Positions 43,860 to 57,173 of a stretch of 64,000 bases of DNA are shown here, in pieces. The position numbers and the translations under genes were made by a program. Positions within the stretch are counted from its first letter, which is position 1. Each line of letters starts with the position of its first letter. Origin of the DNA: Pseudoalteromonas rubra (GTDB taxonomy: Bacteria; Pseudomonadota; Gammaproteobacteria; Enterobacterales; Alteromonadaceae); the NCBI RefSeq assembly GCF_001482385.1, contig NZ_CP013611.1, forward strand, positions 2,728,001 to 2,792,000. The letters run 5' to 3'. The notes under the pieces were generated by a model. It was not told where the DNA came from, did not search any database, and was given only the letters and a program-made list of their open reading frames with translations.

Positions 43860-44039
43860 TTATTCACCTGTGTGCGTTGGCCAACATTGTGGAAAGCTCG
43901 CACATGTAGGGAAAACATCAACACTTTCAGAAACTGAAGTCTGCTGTGTATTGTTTGTATTTTGTTCAGCAGCGTTTACTGAAGCAGCAGTAAGGGTAAG
44001 TAGAGTAGCCAGTGTTAGTGTTTTTAAAGTAGATAGCAT
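43860..44039 (-). CDS. Secreted 59-aa peptide with C-x5-C-W-P motif (paralog 1)
   Basis: Just under 60 residues and easily missed. ATG at 44039 with AAGGA seven bases upstream. Sec signal peptide (LKTLTLATLLTLTAASVNA, cleaved before AEQNT). The predicted mature part has 36 residues, Thr/Asn/Gln/Ser-rich first, then TCASFPQCWPTHTGE. First gene of the trio on the minus strand, separated from the RND operon by a strong terminator, so it needs its own promoter; a TATAAT-like element lies at 44210-44215. Confidence 0.78.
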   Translation of the reverse strand: MLSTLKTLTLATLLTLTAASVNAAEQNTNNTQQTSVSESVDVFPTCASFPQCWPTHTGE

Positions 44040-44471
44040 TTTAGAATCCTTATTATTAAATTTTTATTTTTTAAGGTGCGCTTTCGATGTGTATCGATGT
44101 GCCCCGAGTTGATGAAATCTACTTTAAGCCCAATTGTTTCATTTACCACGCCACCATTCATGACTACGCATTATTTCGCTTTGCACACTTCAGAAACAAA
44201 AAATAAAACATTATAAATCATATATATAAGCAGAAAAATTATGTCACGTCGGATGATTTTTTGAAGAGCATAGGAAGCTTTTTCTCGTTTGATACCAAAT
44301 AGTCACAGGCTTTTTTTTAATCACTCCCCGGAAATTAGACTGAGGCTTTAAAAATCCCAATCTGATCACTCAGATTTTTCCACTGCTTGCTGAAATCGTT
44401 TAATAAACCAGCAACCATATCCTTACTCATTACGTCTGAGCGAGTACATCTTTCAACGGTTTTGACATACA
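44040..44471. other. AT-rich leader of the C-x5-C-W-P peptide trio
   Basis: 432 bases without a supported gene. On the minus strand a TATAAT at 44210-44215 lies about 170 bases before the first peptide gene, with only a weak -35. A 31-codon minus-strand frame at 44335-44430 (MSKDMVAGLLNDFSKQW…) has no ribosome site and may be a remnant of a longer gene tail. Confidence 0.4.
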
Positions 44472-44502
44472 CAAAAAAGGCCACCTGGATCAGGTGGCCT
44501 TG
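44472..44502 (-). terminator. Rho-independent terminator of the RND operon
   Basis: Ten-base perfect stem (AAGGCCACCT / AGGTGGCCTT, loop of 5) followed by a run of Ts on the minus strand, 28 bases past the pump gene stop. Confidence 0.92.
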
Positions 44503-44529
44503 ACGGGTTCAACAACAACGTATGAAGAA

Positions 44530-47500
44530 TTAAGTAATTTCGACAGGCTGAGTCGCCTCATACTCAGATTCGTTCCGGGTAAAAATGGGTAAGCTTAGCA
44601 AGGCAGCCATCACGGATAACGAAAACACAGCACTAAAAGTCATACCACCCACAATCACAATCGCCAGACCTCGGTAAATTTCCGACCCCACACCTGGTAT
44701 CAAAGCCAATGGCAACATGCCAAAAATACTGGTCAAGGTACTCATATAAATGGGCCTTGCTCGCGACTTGATAGCTGACTGGATTTTTTCACTGACAGAA
44801 AAGCGATTGCTATCTAGTTCATTGAAATGCCCGACAAATAAAATGGCATTGTTAATCACCAGACCAATGAGAATAATGAAACCCATCATAGAGATCACAT
44901 CCAGCGGTTGGTAACTCACCAGATTAACCACATTCAGTGCCAACATGCCACCAATCAGTGCGATGGGCAGTGACAACATAATCGCCAAGCCGTTTCTGAA
45001 TGATTTAAACCATCCGGATACCAGCAGAAACAGTATCAGCATGGCAAAACTAAACTGTTGCAACATATCTGAAATAAGGGCATTCAGTTTACTTGCGCTG
45101 CCGCGGTATGACACTGATACGGATTCAGGCATATGCGTGTCAATAATCGGCGTCACCTGCACCTTTAAGTCCTCAATAAAGGACGACAAGGGCATACTTG
45201 GTGGCGGGGTTACATTGATAGACAACGTACGAAACCCGTTAAGCCGATACAATGAGCTAGGGCCTACATCCAGCTCATAATCAACTAAAGTACGCAGCAG
45301 AGTGACCTCATTTTCCAATGGAAAGTAAAGCGGTGTATCCATAACATGATTAATGGCCCGCCAATCTTCTCCCTTGATATAAATAGGTAAGTTCTTTGTG
45401 CCATTGGAGTATTCACCAATGTATACTCCATCAGTCAATGCCCGGAGCTTTTGCGACAGATTGTATTGAGACTCTCCAAGCTCCAGCAGCTGGTTATCTT
45501 TGGGTGTGAAGATAATCTGCGGGTCATCATTGTATAAAGGGGTATTACTCCAGGGGTTAGCATATCCCATATGGGTATTAAGATGCTCGTAAACCTCACG
45601 ACCTATGATTTGCAAATCGTCCAATGAGGTCCCGGTAAAGTCGATGGTTACCCGTCGATTGGTCGACAAGCCAAACCCTAGCAACGAGTTAAAACTCGCA
45701 TACACATTGGCATGTACAAATTCGCTCTGCAGCGTTTCTGTAGCCCATGTTTTCAACTCCTCAGCACGAGCAGGATCTTTAGGATAAAGTACCAGCTGAA
45801 TCGATGAACTGCCTGAAACAAAAGACAGGAACTTCTCAACCTGCGGTCCGTCATTCTGCTCCTGACTCTCCTCGATTAGCCGATTAACAGGCATCAATAA
45901 CTCTCGCGTCAGAGCCTCATTATTCATACTCTGATTCACACTAACAGACACGTTTACCCGTGTGCCTTCAACCTGCGGCAGAATGTTTAATTTTGGCGCC
46001 AGTAAGATCAAGCCAATCAGAGGAAGTAACACTAACACAACTAACATGACCACCCGGTTGCGTGTACTGACCACCATATTGGCCAGATAAGCTGACACAC
46101 GTTCAACAAATCCACCCGTTGTATTCTGCACTTTAACGATGGGCAATAAATAGCGCAGTAACAGGGGTAATAAGAGTAGTGCGAAAAACAAAGAGGCACC
46201 CAACGCAGAAGAAATGGTGATCGCCAGATCATGGAATAATTTGCCTTCAGCACTTTGCATTAACAGGATCGGCGCAAACACGATGATACTTGATACAACA
46301 GAGTTCACCAGCGCCCCCGAGACTTCTGACATGGTTTTTCGCACCGCATCGAGTGTTTTCTCACCTTGTTCACGATACCGAACCGCCGTTTCAACCACCA
46401 CAATGGCGGCATCCAGGATCATCCCGGTGGACAGCGCAATACCAGCCAGTGAAATGACATTGAATGTTCGCCCTAACATTTGCATGGCCAAAAATGTCGC
46501 CAATATCGAAATCGGCAAACTGATAAAAATCATCGCTATCACGGGCAGTTTTCGAACAAACAAGAACAGGATTAAAGTCGACAGAATCACCCCAAGGATC
46601 AGGTTATTTTGCACCATCGCCACCGCACTCTTAATAGTTTTTGAATCATCCTTGGTCAGTTCGACTTGCACACCCAACTCTGGCAATACCGTTGTATTCA
46701 ATTCTGTGATCACCTGCTTCAGTTGTGCCAGTGACGCCAAGGCGTTCGAGCCATTGGCAGCGTTGACACTGACATAAAAAGCCTGCTGACGCTTCCAATA
46801 TACAGGGGAAGAGTCTGTGACGAATGCGTTCTCAATGTACGCCACATCGCCAAGGGTCACGACCTTTTGTTCATTTTTGGCAATAACCAGGCCATTTAGC
46901 TCAGCAATGTCTCGTCGCCCTTCAAATCGTACCGCAAAATTGCGTGTCCCTTGCTCAACAATGCCCACACTTTGGTCCAGCGAGTTGCGCAGCAGGTTGA
47001 GCATCTGATCTATTGTTAGCGCATACTTCGCCAACTTTTCAGGATCAAAAATAATATCAATACGTTGCTCGGTTGATGCCAAAGGTGACAGGTTACTGAT
47101 CCCAGGGATTGCCAGGATCCGCGGCCTGACAAACTTTTCAAATACGTCTGTGTATAAGCTTCTATCTGCTGTGACACCGGCGCCATTGGGAAACAACACC
47201 AAGCCAGCAATACTGCCTTTATTGTCTTTGGACTTGTTCTGAATAATCGGCTCAAGAGCGGTATTTGGGCGTGTATTGAATTGATTCATCTTATCGATGA
47301 CTTCGATGTATGCCTCCTGCATATCCGTGCCTGGCTGGAAGGTCATATTCACCCAGGCAAAGCCTGTTCCGGTATCCGTTTCATACCGCAACACACCGGG
47401 CACCTTGCTGAGTAGCTCTTCGACAGGCTCGACAATTTGCCGCTCCATTTCCATAGGAGAGGCACCAGGCCAGAAGTTCCCCACCACTATCCGGTCCTCA

Positions 47501-47616
47501 CCAATATCAGGAAGCAACTGAACCGGTAACTTGGGTATAGCCGTAATACCCAGAATAATAATGACGAGGAAAAAGCTCACCACATAGTGAGGGCTTTTTA
47601 ATATTGCGTGATTCAT
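44530..47616 (-). CDS. RND-family efflux pump inner-membrane subunit
   Basis: 1028 aa, full RND length. N-terminal helix (VVSFFLVIIILGITAIPKLP), two large periplasmic loops and twelve membrane helices in the usual two halves. Helix 4 reads STGMILDAAIVVVETAV, where AcrB has two Asp; here the second is Ala. Helix 10 reads IGLVINNAILFVGHF, where AcrB has Lys before NAIL; here it is Asn. The proton-relay set is therefore only partly kept compared with AcrB. The gene overlaps its adaptor by 4 bases (ATGA). No outer-membrane partner gene is nearby. Substrate unknown; placement between the NRPS/peptide genes and atpC suggests, but does not prove, product export. Confidence 0.92.
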   Translation of the reverse strand: MNHAILKSPHYVVSFFLVIIILGITAIPKLPVQLLPDIGEDRIVVGNFWPGASPMEMERQIVEPVEELLSKVPGVLRYETDTGTGFAWVNMTFQPGTDMQEAYIEVIDKMNQFNTRPNTALEPIIQNKSKDNKGSIAGLVLFPNGAGVTADRSLYTDVFEKFVRPRILAIPGISNLSPLASTEQRIDIIFDPEKLAKYALTIDQMLNLLRNSLDQSVGIVEQGTRNFAVRFEGRRDIAELNGLVIAKNEQKVVTLGDVAYIENAFVTDSSPVYWKRQQAFYVSVNAANGSNALASLAQLKQVITELNTTVLPELGVQVELTKDDSKTIKSAVAMVQNNLILGVILSTLILFLFVRKLPVIAMIFISLPISILATFLAMQMLGRTFNVISLAGIALSTGMILDAAIVVVETAVRYREQGEKTLDAVRKTMSEVSGALVNSVVSSIIVFAPILLMQSAEGKLFHDLAITISSALGASLFFALLLLPLLLRYLLPIVKVQNTTGGFVERVSAYLANMVVSTRNRVVMLVVLVLLPLIGLILLAPKLNILPQVEGTRVNVSVSVNQSMNNEALTRELLMPVNRLIEESQEQNDGPQVEKFLSFVSGSSSIQLVLYPKDPARAEELKTWATETLQSEFVHANVYASFNSLLGFGLSTNRRVTIDFTGTSLDDLQIIGREVYEHLNTHMGYANPWSNTPLYNDDPQIIFTPKDNQLLELGESQYNLSQKLRALTDGVYIGEYSNGTKNLPIYIKGEDWRAINHVMDTPLYFPLENEVTLLRTLVDYELDVGPSSLYRLNGFRTLSINVTPPPSMPLSSFIEDLKVQVTPIIDTHMPESVSVSYRGSASKLNALISDMLQQFSFAMLILFLLVSGWFKSFRNGLAIMLSLPIALIGGMLALNVVNLVSYQPLDVISMMGFIILIGLVINNAILFVGHFNELDSNRFSVSEKIQSAIKSRARPIYMSTLTSIFGMLPLALIPGVGSEIYRGLAIVIVGGMTFSAVFSLSVMAALLSLPIFTRNESEYEATQPVEIT

Positions 47617-48677
47617 AACTGAGCCACCCTTTCATCCACCTTAACAACATCCCCTGGCTTGAGACCCAACCCACCACGGGTAACCACCACTTCGCCGGGA
47701 GACAGCGCCCCGGTCACGACATAGTTGCCATTTACCCCGGCCAGCACTTTCACAGCTGCCTTTTCAACCGAGCTATCTGCCTTCAGTTTATAAACGAAAC
47801 TGTCTTCGCCTCTGGGGATCAATGCATCTCCTGGGATCACCAGGCTATCTGGAATGCTAATTTTGAGTGTGATGGTCAGGTTAGAACCCAGTACTAAGTG
47901 CTTTTTCAAGGCCTGCTCTGGTTCAACGAATAAGGTCACAGCGCCTGTACCGACACTCACCTCAGGCACAACCCTGGCCAGTTTTGCAATTCCTATGCGT
48001 TTAGGTCTTTGTAGTTCGCTCTCGATGATCAGCTCAGCATGCTCATCTATATGATCCAACAACTCGATAGGCAATTGGCTGGACAGTTCAATATCATCAA
48101 AACTATTCACTCTGGCGATTGCATCACCTTGCTGAACATACTCCCCCCTACGGACAAAAGTCTCGGCGACAAACCCACTGTCCGTCGCCCGGATTGTACT
48201 CAGTGCAATATGTCGTTGGATTTCGGTTAAGCTGATTTCCAGCTCGGCTAACTTGGTTTTTGCCGTCGCCAATTCATAGGTTATTTGGTCCAGCTCAGAG
48301 CGATTGACACTTTGTGTTTGCGATAAAGTTTCCAGCCGTTTCAGTTCAACACTCAGATACCCGACCTGGACCTCTGTCTGGCGGATCTCATAGCGTTTCC
48401 TTTGCTCCGATAAGACCAGAAACTGCGTGTCCAGCTGAGCGATTGTGTCGCCCGCATTGACACGCTCACCGGCCTTTTTTATCTTCACTACATGTGCGCT
48501 GGTGTAACTTGAAAGGACTGTTGCGTCAGAGTCGACGACCTCAGCCACTAATTCACTGGTTATCCCTCGGTGATTCTCGATAACCCTGGCAGTCGTGACT
48601 ATCCGCTCAGCCAGAGCATGGTGAGATGCCAGTAGCAATAAAATCAGCCCGACCCGGTGCGTTAAGTTTTTCATCAT
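47613..48677 (-). CDS. RND-pump periplasmic adaptor (HlyD/MFP family)
   Basis: 354 aa with a signal peptide (MMKNLTHRVGLILLLLASHH then ALA). Lipoyl-like halves (SYTSAHVVKIKKAGERVNAG; TIRATDSGFVAETFVRRGEY), a helical hairpin between them, then a beta-barrel and membrane-proximal domain (LVIPGDALIPRGEDSFVYKL). No lipobox Cys, so it is probably a soluble or weakly anchored adaptor. GGGGAT lies upstream of the ATG. First gene of the two-gene pump operon. Confidence 0.9.
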   Translation of the reverse strand: MMKNLTHRVGLILLLLASHHALAERIVTTARVIENHRGITSELVAEVVDSDATVLSSYTSAHVVKIKKAGERVNAGDTIAQLDTQFLVLSEQRKRYEIRQTEVQVGYLSVELKRLETLSQTQSVNRSELDQITYELATAKTKLAELEISLTEIQRHIALSTIRATDSGFVAETFVRRGEYVQQGDAIARVNSFDDIELSSQLPIELLDHIDEHAELIIESELQRPKRIGIAKLARVVPEVSVGTGAVTLFVEPEQALKKHLVLGSNLTITLKISIPDSLVIPGDALIPRGEDSFVYKLKADSSVEKAAVKVLAGVNGNYVVTGALSPGEVVVTRGGLGLKPGDVVKVDERVAQL

Positions 48678-49074
48678 TGTTGATCCCCATAATTCGCATT
48701 TCTTCTTACGTATTTGCGTGAGTCTAGAGAACCTAGAGGAGATCTGAGAAGTGAAGTGTTGTTACCTCATGCAACGACGTGTGACCAAGCAATCATTAGC
48801 ATAATAAACATAGAGTTAAAAATAACACAGTAAGGCAGTCTGTCGCTCTGACAACAACTGAACGAGTACACGAAACAGCGCATTAAGGCATTTTCTACCA
48901 ATCAACTTAAGTAAACTGCAGATTATCAGCGCCCAAAAGTCAGTATTAGCATGATAAAAATACGCTGATTGATGCCATAAATAACCGTGCCAGATCAGGG
49001 CTTGGGGCACAATCTATGACAGGCCCATATACTGAAATGAAAGGTGGATACAGAGGCGGAGCGATTGAGCAGAC
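48678..49074. other. Gap between pump operon and ATP synthase operon, no gene seen
   Basis: About 400 bases holding the presumed promoter of the adaptor/pump operon. A minus-strand frame at 48816-49010 has no ribosome site or motif. This is the junction where the accessory block meets the atp operon; no insertion-sequence ends, tRNA or integrase are visible. Confidence 0.4.
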
Positions 49075-49108
49075 ATAAAAAAACCCACGCAATGCGTGGG
49101 TTTTTTAA
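49075..49108 (-). terminator. Rho-independent terminator of the ATP synthase operon
   Basis: Stem ACCCACGC / GCGTGGGT with a 3-base loop, flanked by A- and T-runs on both sides, so it can work in both directions. Lies 17 bases past the atpC stop. Confidence 0.93.
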
Positions 49109-49125
49109 ACCAGATAGGTGGCTGC

Positions 49126-49542
49126 TTATTTGCGCAGCTGGCGTAGAAGACGTAGCTGAGCAAGAGCTTCTTCAAGCTGCATGGCAGCTTGCTGGTAATC
49201 CAGCTCGCCCGCAGTGCCTGAAGCCAATTGCGCTTCCGCTTCACGTTTAGCTTCTTCAGCAGCTTGCTCGTCAATTTCTTCCGCACGGATCGCAACGTCA
49301 GCAAGGACAGTTACGGTCTTAGGTTGAACTTCCAGCGTACCACCTGCAACATAGATAAACTCTTCAGTTTTATCTTCTGTTACTAAACGTACCATACCAG
49401 GTTTTAGGCCAGTCAGTAGTGGTGCGTGACCCGGGTGAATACCCAGCTCACCTTCACTACCTGTCACTTGGATCGCAGTCACGTCACCAGAGTACAAACT
49501 CTTTTCAGCGCTCACTACGTCAAGGCGTACTGTCATTGCCAT
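49126..49542 (-). CDS. atpC: ATP synthase F1 subunit epsilon
   Basis: 138 aa, usual size. Starts [20 protein letters not shown] like the E. coli protein; the N-terminal beta-sandwich ([20 protein letters not shown]) is followed by the two-helix C-terminal arm that can inhibit rotation. Last gene of the atp operon, 13 bases after atpD. Confidence 0.98.
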   Translation of the reverse strand: MAMTVRLDVVSAEKSLYSGDVTAIQVTGSEGELGIHPGHAPLLTGLKPGMVRLVTEDKTEEFIYVAGGTLEVQPKTVTVLADVAIRAEEIDEQAAEEAKREAEAQLASGTAGELDYQQAAMQLEEALAQLRLLRQLRK

Positions 49543-49555
49543 AACAACCCCCTAA

Positions 49556-51834
<2,279 letters not shown>

Positions 51835-51886
51835 GACTCTTTCTCCGAATCTGGGTGAGTAGTTAACTACTCACCTTCATAACACA

Positions 51887-53428
51887 TTACCAAGTTTGCG
51901 TAGACTTGAACTTCTCTAGAAGTTCTTTCAGCTGCGCTTCGATCTCGGCGTTGTAGTTACCAGTTTCATTGATTTGAGTCATTAGCGCTGCGAATTCGCT
52001 TTTCGCGAATGCGATTAGGCTTGCTTCAAAATCAAGTACTTTGTTGATTTCGATGTCTTGCAGGTAGCCTTTCTCAACAGCGAATAGAGACAGAGACATG
52101 TCAGCAACAGACATTGGTGCGTACTGTTTCTGCTTCATTAGCTCTGTTACGCGCTCACCGTGCTCAAGCTGGGCACGCGTTGCATCGTCAAGGTCAGAAG
52201 CGAACTGAGAGAACGCCGCTAGTTCACGGTACTGAGCTAGTGCTAGACGGATACCACCACCTAGTTTCTTAACGATTTTAGTTTGCGCTGCACCACCTAC
52301 ACGAGATACCGAGATACCAGCGTTAACCGCTGGACGGATACCTGCGTTGAACAAGTCAGTTTCTAAGAAGATCTGACCGTCGGTGATTGAGATAACGTTG
52401 GTAGGTACGAATGCAGAAACGTCACCACCTTGAGTTTCAATGATTGGCAATGCCGTCAATGAACCTGTTTGACCTTTCACTTCACCGTTGGTGAACTTCT
52501 CAACGTAATCAGCGTTAACACGTGATGCACGCTCTAGAAGACGTGAGTGAAGGTAGAATACGTCACCTGGGTATGCTTCACGGCCCGGTGGACGCTTAAG
52601 TAGTAGTGAGATCTGACGGTAAGCAACAGCTTGCTTAGACAGATCATCATATACGATTAGCGCGTCTTCACCACGGTCACGGAAGTATTCACCCATAGTA
52701 CAACCAGAGAACGGAGCCAGGAATTGTAGTGCAGCAGACTCAGATGCTGATGCAACAACAACAATGGTGTTCTCAAGAGCGCCGTGCTCTTCTAGTTTAC
52801 GTACTACGTTAGCAATGGTCGAAGCTTTCTGACCAACCGCAACGTACACACACTTAACGCCTGTGTCTTTTTGGTTGATGATAGCATCGATAGCCAGTGC
52901 TGTTTTACCAGTCTGACGGTCACCGATAACTAGCTCACGCTGACCACGACCAACTGGGATCATAGAGTCGATAGACTTATAACCAGTTTGTACTGGCTCG
53001 TCTACTGATTGACGCTCGATTACGCCCGGTGCGATTTTTTCAACTGGCTCAAAACCATCGTTGTCTACCGCGCCTTTACCGTCAATCGGCTCACCAAGTG
53101 TGTTTACAACACGACCTAGCAGACCACGGCCTACTGGTACTTCAAGGATACGACCTGTTGATTTAACTTTTACGCCTTCTTTAAGGTCTGCGTATGGACC
53201 CATTACTACCGCACCTACTGAGTCGCGCTCAAGGTTCAATGCGATAGCATAACGGTTGCCAGGAAGCTCGATCATCTCACCCTGCATACAGTCAGCAAGA
53301 CCGTGGATACGGATGATACCGTCGGTAACAGATACGATAGTACCTTCGTTACGCGCTTCACTTACAACTTCAAACTGCTCAATGCGTTGCTTGATCAGTG
53401 CAGAAATTTCTGTGGAATTAAGTTGCAT
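51887..53428 (-). CDS. atpA: ATP synthase F1 subunit alpha
   Basis: 513 aa, same as E. coli. N-terminal helix and beta-barrel, nucleotide site [15 protein letters not shown] near residue 170, and the non-catalytic-site signature [10 protein letters not shown]. Ends EKFKSTQTW. In operon order atpH-atpA-atpG. Confidence 0.99.
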   Translation of the reverse strand: MQLNSTEISALIKQRIEQFEVVSEARNEGTIVSVTDGIIRIHGLADCMQGEMIELPGNRYAIALNLERDSVGAVVMGPYADLKEGVKVKSTGRILEVPVGRGLLGRVVNTLGEPIDGKGAVDNDGFEPVEKIAPGVIERQSVDEPVQTGYKSIDSMIPVGRGQRELVIGDRQTGKTALAIDAIINQKDTGVKCVYVAVGQKASTIANVVRKLEEHGALENTIVVVASASESAALQFLAPFSGCTMGEYFRDRGEDALIVYDDLSKQAVAYRQISLLLKRPPGREAYPGDVFYLHSRLLERASRVNADYVEKFTNGEVKGQTGSLTALPIIETQGGDVSAFVPTNVISITDGQIFLETDLFNAGIRPAVNAGISVSRVGGAAQTKIVKKLGGGIRLALAQYRELAAFSQFASDLDDATRAQLEHGERVTELMKQKQYAPMSVADMSLSLFAVEKGYLQDIEINKVLDFEASLIAFAKSEFAALMTQINETGNYNAEIEAQLKELLEKFKSTQTW

Positions 53429-53442
53429 GCTCTTTTTCCCAA

Positions 53443-53976
53443 TTACGATTGTAGCGTCGTCACAAGACGATCTAACTTGCCGCGAATAGAGCCGTCAATG
53501 ACGGTATCGCCAGCTTTAATGACCAGACCACTTACGATGGTTTCGTCGATGCTACAATTCAGCTTAACTTTGCGTGCGAAACGTTTCTCAAGTGCCGCGA
53601 CCAATTTTGCTTGCTCTTCTTCGGCAAGCGCTGCTGCTGAAACGACGTTAACGTCAATTTCTTTGTCATAGTCTGCTTTTAGTTCAGCAAACAAATCTGC
53701 AACAGCTGGAATGGCGGCTAAACGCTCATTTTCGGCCATCAGCTTGATAAGATTTTGGCCTTGTTCGTCGAGTTGCTCAGCGCATAGCTTGATGAATACA
53801 TCAGACTGCTCTGCTTCGGTAGCAATGCCACCCAGTAGCAGCTGAACCTGTTCATCGCGGGCCACCTGGCCTGCGAAGAACAGCATTTCATTCCAAGCTT
53901 CAACTGTGCCTTTCTCAACGGCAAGTTCAAAAGCCGCTTTAGCGTATGGGCGAGCGATAGTAGTCAATTCAGACAT
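53443..53976 (-). CDS. atpH: ATP synthase F1 subunit delta (stator)
   Basis: 177 aa from the ATG at 53976, equal to E. coli and with GAGG eight bases upstream; an ATG two codons earlier (53982) is too near that site. Starts [20 protein letters not shown], with C-terminal motif [20 protein letters not shown]. It links the b stalk to the top of F1. Confidence 0.97.
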   Translation of the reverse strand: MSELTTIARPYAKAAFELAVEKGTVEAWNEMLFFAGQVARDEQVQLLLGGIATEAEQSDVFIKLCAEQLDEQGQNLIKLMAENERLAAIPAVADLFAELKADYDKEIDVNVVSAAALAEEEQAKLVAALEKRFARKVKLNCSIDETIVSGLVIKAGDTVIDGSIRGKLDRLVTTLQS

Positions 53977-53991
53977 GCTCATACCCTCTAC

Positions 53992-54462
53992 TTAAAGCTC
54001 AGCGACAAGTTTTTCAACGATGTCACTGTGTGCGGCTTGATCGATTTCACGCTCTAAAATCTTCTCTGCACCAACCACAGCCAGAGTCGCTACTTGTTGA
54101 CGTAGCTCTTCTTTCACGCGGTTGCGTTCAGATTCGATCTCAGAGTGTCCCTGAGCAATGATTTTCTCACGCTCTTGCTGACCACGAGTTGTCTCTTCGT
54201 CAACAATCAGCGTTGCACGCTTTTTAGCTTGTTCGATGATTTCGCTAGCTTGAGTTTTCGCTTCTTTCAGTTCTTCAGCAGCTTTTTCGCGCGCTTGCTC
54301 AAGATCTTTTTCAGCTTTGTCAGAGGCAGCTAATCCATCTTCGATTTTCTTCTGGCGAGCTTCAATCGCACCATTTAGTGGTGGCCATACGAACTTCATA
54401 CAGAACCATACGAAGACCACAAATGCGATTAATTCACCTATTAGAGTGGCGTTTAAGTTCAC
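53992..54462 (-). CDS. atpF: ATP synthase F0 subunit b (peripheral stalk)
   Basis: 156 aa with a GTG start preceded by AAGGAGG. One membrane helix ([20 protein letters not shown]) followed by a long charged coiled coil ([20 protein letters not shown]). Length and layout match the E. coli b subunit. Confidence 0.98.
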   Translation of the reverse strand: MNLNATLIGELIAFVVFVWFCMKFVWPPLNGAIEARQKKIEDGLAASDKAEKDLEQAREKAAEELKEAKTQASEIIEQAKKRATLIVDEETTRGQQEREKIIAQGHSEIESERNRVKEELRQQVATLAVVGAEKILEREIDQAAHSDIVEKLVAEL

Positions 54463-54511
54463 GACCGCTCCTCCTTACTTGACAGTTGTTCGTTTCAGGT
54501 ATTTTGCAATA

Positions 54512-54772
<261 letters not shown>

Positions 54773-54811
54773 TTAAAGTTAAAGTTTAAAAAATTCTTTT
54801 ATTTCAGCTGA

Positions 54812-55678
<867 letters not shown>

Positions 55679-55685
55679 CTAAAAG

Positions 55686-56066
55686 TTAATGATTAAAAAA
55701 AATCAGAACCAACCATTGTGTCAGCATCACCAGCATGTAAGTGCCGAAAAACGGCAGCATGACGACTGAAAAGTGCTTAAAAATGAGCGCAAAAAGCACA
55801 ACAGTTAGCAAAAATTTTAATCCGTTTCCTCGTTTCAATGAGGAATACACTTGATTTGCCTTACTGGCACCCATAAATCGGAATGCATAAGCGGCAAATA
55901 CAAAATTAGGGAGTACTAGCACCGCTCCGCCAGCCAACGCCGACAAGCCTGCTTCCACTCCCCAACCAATAAAAACTATTACTGCAGCAATGATAGCTAC
56001 GAGACCCTGATATAAAACACCTTTTAATGCGGCACGCCGATATGGGCTTGCTAACGAATGAGTCAC
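55686..56066 (-). CDS. atpI: ATP synthase accessory protein AtpI
   Basis: 126 aa with four membrane helices (GVLYQGLVAIIAAVIVFIGW; GLSALAGGAVLVLPNFVFAA). AtpI assists c-ring assembly and ion supply. First gene of the atp operon. Confidence 0.93.
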   Translation of the reverse strand: MTHSLASPYRRAALKGVLYQGLVAIIAAVIVFIGWGVEAGLSALAGGAVLVLPNFVFAAYAFRFMGASKANQVYSSLKRGNGLKFLLTVVLFALIFKHFSVVMLPFFGTYMLVMLTQWLVLIFFNH

Positions 56067-56119
56067 TTATAATTAACCTTAATGACGCTAAATTTTATCA
56101 GGGCTAGAAAACTGGCGAA

Positions 56120-56147
56120 ATTATACTTATTTCTGCTCAATTTGCAA
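56120..56147 (-). promoter_or_regulatory. Predicted promoter of the ATP synthase operon
   Basis: On the minus strand TTGCAA (-35; 56142-56147) and a consensus TATAAT (-10; 56120-56125) with a 16-base spacer, about 54 bases before atpI. Confidence 0.6.
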
Positions 56148-56204
56148 CTTGACGAGACGAAATGTAACGCTTTTCGAGCGCCCATTTCGCCTTAAAAGGT
56201 AAGA

Positions 56205-57158
56205 TTACGAGGGTTGCTGAAAATCGGGCTGAATACGCCCCAAAATTCCGTCTAATTCATCTAAATTTGCATAAGAAATCACCAGCTTACCTTTACCTTT
56301 TTGGTTATAATTTATCTCCACTTTGGCCCCCAGGTTCTCAGCCAGTTGCTGCTCAAGCAGTTTAACGTCCGGATCTTTCTCTTTTGCTGTTTTTTTCTCC
56401 ACTGGCTCTAGCATAGCACGCACCAGCTTCTCGGTTTCACGAACCGTCAATCCTTTAGCGACCGCGGTTCTGGCCGCTTCCGATTGTTGCTCACCTGTCA
56501 GTGCCAGTAAACAACGGGCATGACCCATTTCAATATCACCATGTTCCAACAAAATTTTTACATCATCGTTGAGATTATTGAGACGAAGTAAATTTGTCAC
56601 TGTGGTACGTGACTTGCCTACGGCGTCAGCAACTTGCTGATGGGTCAGTTCAAACTCGTTCAGTAACCTATCTAATGCTACCGCTTCTTCCATAGCGTTA
56701 AGATCTTCACGCTGAATGTTCTCAATCAGCGCAATGGCCACAGCGGCTTCATCAGCAACATCTTTGATGATACAGGGCACCACATCCAGCTCAGCAAGCT
56801 GCGCAGCGCGCCAGCGTCGTTCACCGGCAATGATTTCGAATTGGTTTTCAGCGATCGGGCGCACCACTATCGGTTGCAATACACCTTGTGCCCGGATCGA
56901 ACTGGCAAGCTCTTCCAGAGCCTGCTCAGACATGTCCTTGCGCGGCTGATATTTACCACGTTGCAAATACTCGATGGGCAACCGTTGTAATTCCTGATCG
57001 GCCACCTCATGGCTTTGCGTCGTCTGCTCGGGTTCACCGGCACGCTCGGTGCCTTGGGTTTGTGCGACTTCAGGCTGAGCAGGTTGAGGCGCAGCAGGTT
57101 TTGCTGAACTCAACAAGGCATCCAGACCTCGACCCAAACCGCGTTTTTTCACCGACAT
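56205..57158 (-). CDS. parB: Chromosome-partitioning protein ParB
   Basis: 317 aa. N-terminal GRGLDALLSSAKP, the CTPase/ParB-N core with PIVVRPIAENQFEIIAGERR, and the helix-turn-helix LTHQQVADAVGKSRTTVTNL that binds parS. C-terminal dimerisation segment GKGKLVISYANLDELDGIL. Overlap-free pair with parA (15 bases), next to oriC as usual. No obvious parS palindrome was located in the window by eye. Confidence 0.98.
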   Translation of the reverse strand: MSVKKRGLGRGLDALLSSAKPAAPQPAQPEVAQTQGTERAGEPEQTTQSHEVADQELQRLPIEYLQRGKYQPRKDMSEQALEELASSIRAQGVLQPIVVRPIAENQFEIIAGERRWRAAQLAELDVVPCIIKDVADEAAVAIALIENIQREDLNAMEEAVALDRLLNEFELTHQQVADAVGKSRTTVTNLLRLNNLNDDVKILLEHGDIEMGHARCLLALTGEQQSEAARTAVAKGLTVRETEKLVRAMLEPVEKKTAKEKDPDVKLLEQQLAENLGAKVEINYNQKGKGKLVISYANLDELDGILGRIQPDFQQPS

Positions 57159-57173
57159 TATTTTTTCTTCCTC

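Noticed and set aside
44335..44430. 31-codon minus-strand frame resembling a protein tail
   Set aside because: No ribosome site and it follows a strong terminator; possibly a remnant but not supportable as a gene.
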